The notes under the pieces were generated by a model. It was not told the origin of the DNA. It was given only the letters and a program-made list of their open reading frames with translations, and made no database searches. A DNA stretch of 8,170 bases from an uncultured bacterium (lineage in GTDB: Bacteria; Patescibacteriota; Gracilibacteria; Absconditabacterales; Absconditicoccaceae), in assembly GCA_937906635.1 (NCBI GenBank), contig CALCYP010000010.1, forward strand, positions 1 through 8,170, read 5' to 3'. Shown in pieces: positions 1-6,641 of this stretch. A program made the translations under genes and the position numbers. Position 1 is the first letter of the stretch, and each line of letters begins with the position of its first letter.

Positions 1-2
1 TA

Positions 3-755
3 CTAACACTACAAAATTACTGATTTTCAGAAAAGGAAGCAAAGGTCTATCTGACCGCACTTTCTCTATGAGCAGCACCTGCAAGTAGTATAGCCAGAAA
101 TGCCAATGAGACTAGGACTACAGTTTATTCTGTACTTTGAGATTTGGTAAAAAAATGATTCTGTTCAAGTGTGGTTAGGGAAAATGTGACATATTTTTCT
201 GCAGTTTCACCAGAAGTATTAGTGAAAATTCAAGAACAGAAATATGAAAAGATAAAAGAGAAATTGCCAGAATTTATGGTAATATGAAGTATATTTTGAT
301 GATTATGAAAAATTAAAACTTTTGAATGAAAAAATGCACTTAAAAATATGTTTTTGGAAATGTCAGAGACAGAAACAGATGTAAAATTTTTTCAATGATG
401 AGATATGTCATTGAAAAACTATCCAGATTATTATCCAGAAGAGGAATTAGAACATTATAGGTCAGAAAAAATCAGGAAAAATATAACAACATATAGAATA
501 TTATCTGATCATGTCAGGACATCACAATCAGTTGAACATGATAAGGATATAAACCAAAAGCACAAGAGAAAAACTCTTATTGTTCCATGACTTTCTTTAA
601 AATCAAAAACATCAATACATATGTTTTGACCAAATAAAGTGTCAATAGAATTTTTTAATGATAATTACCCATATGTGATAATAATGGAAAATTCACAAAT
701 TTACGAGTATTTAATAAGTATTTTCGATTATATTTGGAATCAAAATACTAAATAA
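3..755 (+). CDS. TrmB-family transcriptional regulator, 5' end missing
   Basis: Read with UGA=Gly, the frame is open from the window edge to TAA at 753-755, giving 250 residues. The start lies upstream, but few residues seem missing because the DNA-binding domain is nearly whole. The visible N-terminus (LTLQNYGFSEKEAKVYLTAL, residues 1-20) continues through PASSIARNANETRTTVYSVL and DLVKKGF. This is the TrmB-type winged helix-turn-helix, with the recognition helix near residues 35-48. A basic, charged linker follows, then the FEGKNALKNMFLEM segment near residues 108-121, typical of the start of the TrmB effector-binding C-terminal domain. TrmB-family proteins are cytoplasmic regulators, many of them sugar-responsive; the ligand here is unknown. 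All 13 glycines are TGA and none is GGN. The HAD-domain gene follows 24 bp downstream, so they probably share an operon. The family call is firm; target genes are not visible. Confidence 0.87.
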
Positions 756-779
756 ATTTTATATGTAAAAGTAACAGGT

Positions 780-2258
780 ATGATAGAGTATTCTGAAAAA
801 ATAGGTTTAAATGAGAAACAAGACGATAATGAACACAAACTAAAATCTTTATCTCAAGAGGATATTTATTCTATAATTGAGGAGTCTTTTAAAATAAATC
901 ATAATCTTGAAAATTCTGGATGGGGTTTAATTAATACAGATAATATAAAAGATGGTTTTAAAATTGTAGAAATTCATGCTCCACGAATACAAAGCATAAG
1001 GGACTTGTTACAAAATGATAATATGAGTAAAATCATAATGGTCTGAGAGAAATCTGAGAATGAGTTGTGTAATGAGGAAAAATATGATTTTGCATATGAA
1101 CTTCATAGATTAAGAACATACCCAAATTTTAGGTATATTTCTCATAAAAAATTATTAGATAAAGAATATATGAAAAATTTATATACAAAACAAGAAAAAA
1201 AAGATATATATGATGAGAATGATGATATGTATTGATATAAGCGATTAAACAAAGTTGTAATGCCATATTTGTTGGTATTATCCGAATTCCCAGAATTTTC
1301 ATTCGATTATAAATATAAATGATGAGATAGTGACCTAGATAAATCTTTAGAACATATCGTAAAAGAAGTTTCTTGGTATTGTCCTTGATTTCTTAGGTCA
1401 TATAATCAAGTTGATGATATATTGCGATTTTTTAAAAATTATTTACCAAACATTATATCTCCCGATGATATAAGATATATTATTAATAAATTGTCATCAC
1501 CTATAAAAAGAGCAAAAAAAGAAGAATTTTCTAATATGGAAATTTGAACAATATTGAGAAATATGATGAGAGATTTATGAGGATCAATAGAAGTCAATAA
1601 TACTTCTGAAGCAATGTGTCAGGAATTACCTTCAATAAAAGAGCTCATTAATGTAACACCGGAATTAATATATGTATATGACGAAATAAAAAGAGAATAC
1701 CCAGGGATGTTTTATTCTTTAGATGATCTACTGAGCTTTTATGAAAATATAAAGGTTAAAATTTTGTATTATGAAAAATTAGATCAATATCATGAACAAT
1801 TAAAAAGAGACTGAAAAGAGGCAAAATATGAAAGGAGAGTTTTTTGACCAGTTTTGTCGTGAGTTTATTGTGATATAGATGGAACTCTAGTAAAAACTAA
1901 AATGTGATGAAAACAAGATTATGAGGTAAATGAAAAAGTAGCAAAAAAACTCCTAGAATATTACAAAGAATGAAAAAAGATTACACTATGGTCTTCCTGA
2001 ACATTGGCAAAAAAGCAAAGATGGTTGGGAGATCCAAATCTTATAAGTCAGTTTGAAAAAGTTTGAATGACAAAATCTATTATGAAAAATATGTGAATAA
2101 TTGATGAAGTAGGGGATAAAGTATATTTCAGGGTATACAATAAGTACAGATATCGATTTAGAGTACCAGAAATAGTAATAGATGATTGGGATGAAAGAAG
2201 ATTTATGTTACATATGTGTATTTATCCAAAAACTTTTATTAATGTCAATGATTTGTAG
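780..2258 (+). CDS. Large unknown N-terminal region with C-terminal HAD-superfamily phosphatase-like domain
   Basis: This 492-aa protein is continuous only with UGA=Gly (16 TGA, 9 GGN) and ends in TAG. The start ATG at 780 is the first in frame after the TrmB stop; upstream there is only a weak purine stretch (AACAGG). Residues 1 to about 350 match nothing I recognise: hydrophilic, rich in Asp/Glu/Lys/Tyr and probably helical. The C-terminal part carries HAD motifs in order: motif I as CDIDGTLV with the Asp pair D365 and D367, motif II as ITLWSSGT with Ser near 405, and motif III as EIVIDDWD with D468, D469 and D471. The spacing of about 100 residues between motifs I and III suggests a small, cap-poor HAD such as a polynucleotide- or protein-phosphatase-like type; substrate unknown. 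It probably forms an operon with the TrmB regulator. The HAD call is good; the function of the long N-terminus is open. Confidence 0.83.
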
Positions 2259-2291
2259 TAAATACCACATAAATATTCCTTTCATAAATCT

Positions 2292-2359
2292 TTGTCGACT
2301 AATATCGACAACAGTAATTAGCTTGACTTTCTTGATTTTGTTATAAAATTAATTATATT
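2292..2359 (+). promoter_or_regulatory. Palindrome-promoter module, copy 1
   Basis: A perfect inverted repeat, TTGTCGA-N6-TCGACAA (2292-2311), is followed by CAGT. A promoter lies at fixed distance: -35 TTGATT at 2332-2337, 16-nt spacer, -10 TATATT at 2354-2359. The same arrangement recurs at 3750 and 4204, with the -35 exactly 40 bp from the palindrome start each time. The palindrome would lie about 56-75 bp upstream of the transcription start, a position typical of an activator site. It would drive the two-gene unit at 2762-3644. No regulator is identified. Confidence 0.62.
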
Positions 2360-2365
2360 TTCTAT

Positions 2366-2761
2366 TGTCAATATGAATGACAAGATCTTTAACAGAATAA
2401 TCATTAGTATTGAATTTTTGGGTTAAAAGGCCATAGCCTTGTTGAGTTGATAACAGAATATAGATACAACTGAAACATACTTGACTAATATATCGCTGAA
2501 AAATCCAATAATTTATTATGGTGTTGTTTTCATAAGTTATATAAAAGTTGTCTCGTACTTTGCCTAAAGTTTATAAACGGGAATCAGGAAACTGTGAACT
2601 GAACACTAATTTCACAGTACAAGATTTGTCCCCGTTGGAATAAATGGTGGAGCCTAGAGGGAGCAGAACCTCTTTTGTCACCGTTGAAAAATGGCGAGAT
2701 GGAGAAATGCTTTCTCAAATTAATTCACTCATTAATAACCAAATTAGAAAGGAACAAAACC
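2366..2761 (+). other. Long structured 5' leader of the two-gene unit
   Basis: About 395 nt separate the predicted transcription start (near 2366) from the ATG at 2762, with no convincing gene. The stretch holds several possible RNA hairpins. AAGGC-CATA-GCCTT lies near 2436. A long imperfect stem spans 2570-2644 and pairs TTTAT/ATAAA, AAC/GTT, GGG/CCC, AATC/GATT and ACTGTGAA/TTCACAGT. A further stem at 2646-2682 pairs GGTG/CACC and GAGG/CCTC, and GAGAAA/TTTCTC pairs at 2702-2716. A 17-codon ORF (2373-2426, ATG...GGT TAA) right after the predicted start could be a leader peptide but has no other support. No terminator T-run is present, so the leader should run into the gene. It could act as a cis-regulatory element or a processed RNA; I do not recognise a known riboswitch. 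Confidence 0.4.
2746..2753 (+). promoter_or_regulatory. Shine-Dalgarno site for the gene at 2762
   Basis: AGAAAGGA ends 8 nt before ATG 2762. It fixes that ATG as the start over the in-frame TTG at 2675. It is the clearest Shine-Dalgarno site in the window; the native genes start behind A/T-only sequence instead. Confidence 0.7.
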
Positions 2762-3202
2762 ATGAAATCTCAAAAAAACAGCAGTAAAGATTCAACTCGT
2801 AGGAAAAACAGCATTATTGCTATACTGCTTTCCGTTGCCGTAATTGTATGGATTGTGGCATTCTTTGTTTATGCATTAGCATTTTCAGATATGCTATATC
2901 GTAGATATGGAAGTATTGTTCTTGTAGGTACCCTAATGCTCGTTGTGTGCTTGTTGGTATTTATTGCCAAACAAGGAACAGATTATGACGAAGCTGTTGT
3001 GCGAAGAGAAAAATTGATACATCTGTTCGTAAGAGCTGGTGCAGACTACTATTTTGCATTGCAAGATGCTAAAAAAGTAGTCGAAGACTTGCAGAAGAAA
3101 CTCGACGACACAGATGACACAAAACCAAAAGACAAAGAGGCGGTTATCAAAGACACCATATCAGATTTGTATAAGATCCTATCGAATGATAGTTCGGTGT
3201 AG
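2762..3202 (+). CDS. Small two-helix membrane protein with coiled-coil tail, apparently from a standard-code donor
   Basis: The product is 146 aa. I chose ATG 2762 because of the Shine-Dalgarno site 8 nt upstream; an in-frame TTG at 2675 would add 29 residues but has no site. A basic N-terminus (Lys/Arg/Ser-rich, residues 1-16) leads into hydrophobic helices at about 18-41 and 51-69. A charged cytoplasmic tail follows (about 74-146), mostly helical, with a likely coiled coil at 98-116 and an Asp/Lys-rich break near 116-127. All four glycines are GGN and no TGA occurs, unlike the neighbours; base composition is also more balanced. It ends in TAG, so it reads the same in either code. It shares a promoter module with the next gene. 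The two-helix-plus-tail layout is shared by several families, including small membrane effectors such as SLATT proteins, but I see no motif that proves membership. Function unknown. Confidence 0.7.
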   Translation: MKSQKNSSKDSTRRKNSIIAILLSVAVIVWIVAFFVYALAFSDMLYRRYGSIVLVGTLMLVVCLLVFIAKQGTDYDEAVVRREKLIHLFVRAGADYYFALQDAKKVVEDLQKKLDDTDDTKPKDKEAVIKDTISDLYKILSNDSSV

Positions 3203-3218
3203 AAACTGCTAATCCTAC

Positions 3219-3270
3219 GGCTATACTTCACTGTTCACTTTGAAAAAAGTACTAATAGTGGAGTATAGCC
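3219..3270 (+). other. 17-bp RNA hairpin between the two imported genes
   Basis: The arms 3219-3235 and 3254-3270 pair over 17 bp with no true mismatch: 15 Watson-Crick pairs and two G-U wobbles. An inner ACTT/AAGT stem (3237-3240 with 3247-3250) continues the helix. The hairpin starts 16 bp after the upstream stop. No T-run follows, so it is not a standard intrinsic terminator. It could stabilise or process the mRNA, or reduce read-through between the genes. Confidence 0.6.
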
Positions 3271-3329
3271 AATGACAACTCAAACTAACAACCATTAAAA
3301 TAACTAACTAACCAAAAAAACTAAAGATT

Positions 3330-3644
3330 ATGATTAAAGTTAATGTTGGACAAGACTTCTTAGAAGCTGTAAAAGGTCGCAAAGTTGTGTGCTTTGAAAT
3401 CTCAGTATACTCACCAAAGATCACATTTGTCCTGAAAAAAGGATATACAAAGACGGAATTCAATGAAGTGGTGAAAAGAATGCTTAGGTATAAAGTGGAC
3501 TCTTGCAATATAAAAGGTATTATTTGGTGTAAGAAGGGTATTTGGTTTACTCGTTTAGACAACTTTGAGAATGAATTTGCCATTGAGTTCTATTCTTGGT
3601 GGCAAGCATGCAAAGCTCCAGAAATTCCAGAAAACTTACTTTGA
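3330..3644 (+). CDS. Small unknown protein ending at a TGA codon (standard-code gene)
   Basis: ATG 3330 opens a 104-aa frame that closes at TGA 3642-3644. It is a compact alpha/beta-looking protein, basic in the middle and Trp/Tyr-rich near the end (IIWCKKGIWF, about residues 64-73, and EFYSWWQACK, about 86-95), with no signal peptide or membrane helix. All five glycines are GGN and there is no internal TGA, so the gene looks written for the standard code. In a UGA=Gly cell lacking RF2 it would read through TGA for 23 more residues to TAG 3711-3713, giving 127 aa and running into the 3' hairpin. Upstream sequence has no good Shine-Dalgarno site, only an A-rich CTAAAG. It lies 127 bp after the membrane-protein gene, probably in the same unit, with a hairpin between them. 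Partnership with that protein is inferred from position only. I do not recognise the family. Confidence 0.63.
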   Translation: MIKVNVGQDFLEAVKGRKVVCFEISVYSPKITFVLKKGYTKTEFNEVVKRMLRYKVDSCNIKGIIWCKKGIWFTRLDNFENEFAIEFYSWWQACKAPEIPENLL

Positions 3645-3655
3645 GGTGATTGTGT

Positions 3656-3734
3656 GTATTCATTTGTCTCGCTGTGGCTACTCCGGTTGTCCTTAGTGAA
3701 TTTACCGGAGTAGCCTTGAGGTGAACATGAATAC
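3656..3734 (+). other. Nested inverted repeat after the TGA-terminated gene
   Basis: A perfect 12-bp stem, GGCTACTCCGGT (3676-3687) with ACCGGAGTAGCC (3704-3715), sits inside CTC/GAG (3668-3670 with 3718-3720) and GTATTCAT/ATGAATAC (3656-3663 with 3727-3734). A 9-bp direct repeat, TTGAGGTGA, occurs at 3641-3649 and 3716-3724, flanking the left half. The core stem is GC-rich but no T-run follows. It may end or protect the transcript of unit 1; the nested arms also recall folded recombination sites, without their conserved boxes. Confidence 0.55.
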
Positions 3735-3749
3735 CATATTCTCAAATGC

Positions 3750-3817
3750 TTGTCGACCGATAGCGTCAACAGTTATTGTCATAAAAATCTTGTCATTGAT
3801 AGAAAAATAAATATAAT
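3750..3817 (+). promoter_or_regulatory. Palindrome-promoter module, copy 2
   Basis: The palindrome at 3750-3769 matches copies 1 and 3 as TGTCGACnnATAnCGnCAACAGT, with one arm mismatch (CGTCAA). The best promoter of the three follows: -35 TTGTCA at 3790-3795, 16-nt spacer, TATAAT at 3812-3817. The -35 is again 40 bp from the palindrome start. Transcription should begin near 3824 and feeds the putative RNA gene. Confidence 0.68.
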
Positions 3818-3823
3818 GACAAA

Positions 3824-4185
3824 AGTAACATAAAAAAAGAAAAAACGTTCGAGTTATGAACTTTTCTCACCCCGGAAAAAAGTTCAAAGGTTGGAAGCTT
3901 GTTCGCGTGAGCAACCATCCTGTTTCAACCCTGGGTTTCGGTTGTAGACGGTGGCCACTGTTTACATCCAAAAACCTATAGACGAAGACTAAAGTCGTGC
4001 AAAACATAATTCCTACAGCAATAGGTTGATTGTTGTTTGGATGGAGTTGCCTGTGAGATACCTGGATATTCCAGTGTATGCAGTAAAACATACTCTAATG
4101 GCAACCGGTGCCATATTGTGTTTTGTACGCAGTGTTTTGTATGTAGTTATACAGCCACTCTGTAATGCAGGTGGCTGTTTTTTTT
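3824..4185 (+). ncRNA. Putative structured non-coding RNA, about 360 nt
   Basis: A good promoter at 3790-3817 and an intrinsic terminator at 4151-4185 bound this segment, yet it holds no convincing gene. The longest plus-strand ORF from an ATG, 3856-3981, codes for 41 residues and has no ribosome site. Inverted repeats fill the stretch: GAACTTTT/AAAAGTTC (3858-3865 with 3878-3885), TTGTTC/GAGCAA (3899-3904 with 3909-3914), CAACC/GGTTG (3926-3930 with 3940-3944), CATCCAAA plus ACCTAT with ATAGGT plus TTTGGATG (3965-3979 with 4021-4043), CTGGA/TCCAG (4062-4074) and ATGGCA/TGCCAT (4098-4114). A 14-bp tandem near-repeat (GTGTTTTGTAYGYA) lies at 4118-4145. GAAC at 3858 could pair either with GTTC 3847-3850 or with GTTC 3882-3885, a possible switch. 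It does not resemble tmRNA, RNase P RNA, 6S or SRP RNA. The ends are inferred from promoter and terminator and the function is unknown. Confidence 0.52.
4151..4185 (+). terminator. Intrinsic terminator of the putative RNA
   Basis: ACAGCCAC (4151-4158) pairs perfectly with GTGGCTGT (4171-4178), with a 12-nt loop, and runs into eight T residues (4178-4185). It is the strongest intrinsic terminator in the window and closes unit 2 just before promoter copy 3. Confidence 0.88.
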
Positions 4186-4203
4186 GATTGAAATTTTATA
4201 CAT

Positions 4204-4271
4204 GTGTCGACGGATAGCGACAACAGTTTGTAACTAGTAAAACTTGATTATATAGATCAAATATATAAAAT
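4204..4271 (+). promoter_or_regulatory. Palindrome-promoter module, copy 3
   Basis: The palindrome at 4204-4223 (TGTCG...CGACA arms, then CAGT) is followed 40 bp from its start by -35 TTGATT (4244-4249), a 16-nt spacer and TAAAAT (4266-4271). It lies upstream of the native-code gene at 4318, so the module is active in the host context rather than confined to the imported genes. Predicted leader of about 40 nt. Confidence 0.62.
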
Positions 4272-4317
4272 ATCAAATGTCAATAATGATTGACTTTTTA
4301 AAACTTAAATAATTAAA

Positions 4318-5022
4318 ATGTCTTTAGAAACATGATGAAATTGGTGAAATGGTCAAAACAGCAAAAACTGAACTGTTTTAAAATCAGATGATTTATTGAA
4401 ATCACTACAAACATGAGAATCTTACAGCTTAAAAGAGGAGCTTGTTTGAAAAGAAGATTTACTTGTAAATGAGTTGAAAGATCATTGTACGAAAATTGAG
4501 ACAGGAAAAGTTTTAGTAAAGAAAAACTGAAAATTTACTATAAAAAACGTAAAGAACAAGGAGGATCTTCTTTCATGATTACAATGAAAAATTGTTCATA
4601 TAAGAATTCCTGCAGTATGAAATTTTAAATGATTTGATTTTGATTTTTTTGTTTCCGAATCAGATATATGAATTGATAGGTTTGATTTTGATAATCAAAA
4701 ATGTGATAAAGTAGCTTACTCAATGGAAGATTTCTCAAAAATTTTAGATGCTATTAGAGGTTTTTTGAGTGAATATTGAGTAAATATAGACCAAGATATG
4801 GATTATAATACAGATTTAAGAGAACGAGAAGAAAAGAAGCGTGGATGTAAGTCAGGTGATGCTTTGAGAAAAATAATTTGATTAAAAGATGGTGTTTATC
4901 GACTAAGTGATGAAGATGAAGATGGTAATCGTATTAGATTATCTAGTTTTACAGGTAACTCCTTTCATTTCCAGAGAACAAAAAAAGATTATGCAAGTGG
5001 CAATATAATATCAAAACTTTAA
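4318..5022 (+). CDS. Unrecognised cytoplasmic protein, 234 aa, native UGA-Gly code
   Basis: ATG 4318 opens a 234-residue frame ending in TAA, continuous only with UGA=Gly (14 TGA, 9 GGN). The start is preceded by AT-only sequence (TAATTAAAATG), as in other native genes here. The N-terminus is Gly/Asn/Ser-rich (SLETGGNWGNGQNSKNG), then come a Lys/Glu-rich helical stretch (about 26-90), a hydrophobic beta-like segment (KIVHIRIPAV), and an acidic/aromatic patch (FKGFDFDFFVSESDIGIDRFDFD, within about 104-126, Phe-Asp alternation). A charged segment with LREREEKKRGC and a final DGVYRLSDEDEDGNRIRLSS region follow. I see no signal peptide, membrane helix or catalytic motif. It follows module copy 3 and is convergent with the tsaC-like gene, 23 bp apart. 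The regulation shared with the two imported genes and the putative RNA is the only clue to its role. Function unknown. Confidence 0.72.
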
Positions 5023-5045
5023 TAAAATGTTATCCTATAATATTA

Positions 5046-5594
5046 TTACCTCTCAATCACTTTCCCATCTACAAAATCAATCAAAACTGATGGTTTTCAT
5101 GCACAGATTCAATCGTCGATGATGTAATCTACATTGTCGGCGATTTCTTTATTTACTAAATTTACCTCTGTCGCTGCCACATCTCATGAAATATTTACTG
5201 ATGTCGTGATAAATGGTAATCAAAGTTTTTCTACAAAGCATTGAAATTCGTGCTTAATTATCCTAATTCCAGGCTTTTCATGGCTAAAAATCCACGTTAC
5301 TCCATGATATTTTGCTAATTGTTTCTTCATGTCATCTATTGAAACTCAAAATTCTTTACATCATGTGGTTATTCACTCGTAATCAAAATTTGGAGCAATA
5401 ATAGAAAATATTTTATTCCAATTTCTATGCTTAATTTCAGCTATTTTTTTTATACTTTCATCATTCCAAATTGCTCAAATTCCATAAATTGTGTCAGTAG
5501 GATAAATAAAGATTTTTCAGATCTTTGCTTCGGAAATATAAAAATCAATATTTTCCATAAAATCTTTAAATGATACTTCTTTTTTTGTTGTCAT
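5046..5594 (-). CDS. tsaC: Sua5/YrdC family threonylcarbamoyl-AMP synthase
   Basis: This minus-strand gene encodes 182 aa with UGA=Gly (9 TGA, 4 GGN) and ends in TAA. The family makes threonylcarbamoyl-AMP from threonine, bicarbonate and ATP, the first step of the t6A37 modification of ANN-decoding tRNAs, in the cytoplasm. Family motifs appear in order: IYPTDTIYGIGA (30-41), the KxR nucleotide-binding signature in AEIKHRNWNKIFSIIAP (52-68), PGIRII (108-113), TTSVNISGD (130-138) and the closing DDGICAGKPSVLIDF (160-174). Several conserved glycines, such as that in NISGD, are TGA, which supports the code reading. The length suits the single-domain TsaC/YrdC type, not the longer Sua5 type. It has its own promoter (TTGACA...TATTCT) about 30-60 nt upstream and diverges from the sortase gene. 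The remaining doubt is catalytic activity, since the family has non-t6A paralogs. Confidence 0.9.
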
Positions 5595-5625
5595 AATGAG
5601 AAGCAATGAATATAAAACAAGATTT

Positions 5626-5653
5626 AGAATACACAAAAAATCTTTTTTGTCAA
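5626..5653 (-). promoter_or_regulatory. Promoter of the tsaC-like gene
   Basis: On the minus strand TTGACA (5653-5648) and TATTCT (5631-5626) are 16 nt apart, leaving a leader of about 25 nt before ATG 5594. The -35 is a perfect consensus match. Confidence 0.6.
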
Positions 5654-5682
5654 TCTTTATATTTGATAAAATTAAAATATTT

Positions 5683-5726
5683 TTGTGTTTTTTTAAAATT
5701 ATGATTATAATTACATATGGTATAAA
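5683..5726 (+). promoter_or_regulatory. Candidate promoter region of the sortase gene
   Basis: Two overlapping options lie in the divergent gap: TTGTGT (5683-5688), 17-nt spacer, TATAAT (5706-5711); or an extended -10, TGGTATAAA (5718-5726). The sequence cannot decide between them. The rest of 5595-5783 is plain A/T-rich DNA. Confidence 0.42.
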
Positions 5727-5783
5727 GTTAGTATTTTATATCCGAAATTATTCATTTTTAATTCTTAATTTTTAATTAGAAAT

Positions 5784-6617
5784 ATGTATACTACACTTGA
5801 TTATTTAGATAAATGTATAGAGCAAAAAAAGAAAAAATCTTTACCAAAACGTTTTTTCAACGAAGTGAAAATTCTTCTCATAATATTTGTTATAACATTT
5901 GTTTGAATGCTTCTATTTACGAATGCGCAGGTGTTTTTTTCATTCGACAATAAAGAAGAGTCTACAAATATTGAACGAAACGAAAAAAATATACAAGTAG
6001 ATAATACAATATCAACACAAGTTGATTCAGTAGCAGAAAAGAAGATAGAATTAGAGAATATATTAGCACAGTATGACTGAATCGATGCTTTGAAAAAGCA
6101 GACAACCGATACGTTGCAAGAATCTTTGGAAGTAAAAATGAAAAATTATTCTTTTGATTTTAACACTGTTCCACCGACAGACAGACTGATTATTTGAAAG
6201 ATAAATTTAGATGTACCAATTGTAAATAGCCAATATAAAAAAGAATCAGATTTTACTCAATGAAATTTTGATGCAGAATTGGAAAATGGAGTAGTAAAAT
6301 ATCCGACGACTCCAGAGCCTGGAAAAGTTTGAAATACATTGATTTTTGGTCATACATCACAAGAATGGCGAGAAAAAAATCCATATTGAACAGTATTTTC
6401 AAAAATTCCAAATTTGGAAATTTGAGATGAAATTACAGTAATCCGATGATGAAATTTATATAAATATAAAATAATAGAAAAGACTATTGTGACACCAAAA
6501 AATGTAGATACTCAATACAAAAAATATCAGAATTGAGATTTTATTACATTGATGGGATGTTATCCGATCTGAAGGACTGACAAGAGGATGATGATTACAG
6601 CACAAATAATTGATTAA
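5784..6617 (+). CDS. Membrane-anchored sortase
   Basis: This 277-aa protein is continuous with UGA=Gly (11 TGA, 4 GGN). Sortases are outer-face cysteine transpeptidases that join surface proteins or pilins to the envelope or to each other. A short basic cytoplasmic N-terminus (KKKKSLPKR, 15-23) precedes one membrane helix at about 28-46. A linker of about 100 residues rich in Glu/Asn/Gln is followed by the sortase beta-barrel: DRLIIGKINLDVPIV, then the catalytic His in IFGHTS (H190), Cys in LMGCYPIG (C259) and Arg in RTDKRMMI (R268). The TLxTC motif is replaced by TLMGC. A class cannot be assigned with certainty; class D/E/F-like is likely. Start ATG 5784 follows AT-only sequence (TTAATTAGAAAT) without a Shine-Dalgarno site. 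Downstream are a lipoprotein and two small membrane proteins, none with an obvious LPXTG-type signal, so substrates are not shown here. Confidence 0.9.
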
Positions 6618-6641
6618 TTTTTATTGAAAAATATCAAAATA

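Noticed and set aside
405..590. Separate 61-aa gene
   Set aside because: It is an internal piece of the TrmB gene between TGA codons; the frame is continuous with UGA=Gly.
1614..1814. Separate 66-aa gene
   Set aside because: It is an internal part of the 492-aa HAD-domain protein, in the same frame.
3049..3231. Minus-strand 60-aa ORF
   Set aside because: It lies antisense to the membrane-protein gene and has the Ser/Phe-rich composition of a reverse-strand shadow.
3308..3583. Minus-strand 91-aa ORF
   Set aside because: It is antisense to the TGA-terminated gene, which has its own start context and operon position.
3840..3900. tRNA or tmRNA fragment suggested by GTTCGAG
   Set aside because: No acceptor stem, CCA end or matching T-arm can be formed around it.
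3856..3981. 41-aa plus-strand ORF as the product of unit 2
   Set aside because: It has no ribosome site, covers only the first third of the transcript, and its sequence overlaps several RNA stems.
3867..4091. Minus-strand 74-aa ORF across the putative RNA
   Set aside because: Promoter and terminator both point to plus-strand transcription; no minus-strand start signal is seen.
2259..4203. Assembly chimera or contamination
   Set aside because: The same operator-promoter module also heads the native UGA-Gly gene at 4318, linking the segment to its flank; read mapping would still be needed to settle it.
2292..4227. The three palindromes as dif- or attC-type recombination sites
   Set aside because: The central 6 bp differ between copies (CTAATA, CCGATA, CGGATA), GTTRRRY boxes are absent and the promoter spacing is fixed, which fits operators better. 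It is not fully excluded.
2292..4227. CRISPR-like array
   Set aside because: There are only three copies, with spacings of 1458 and 454 bp.
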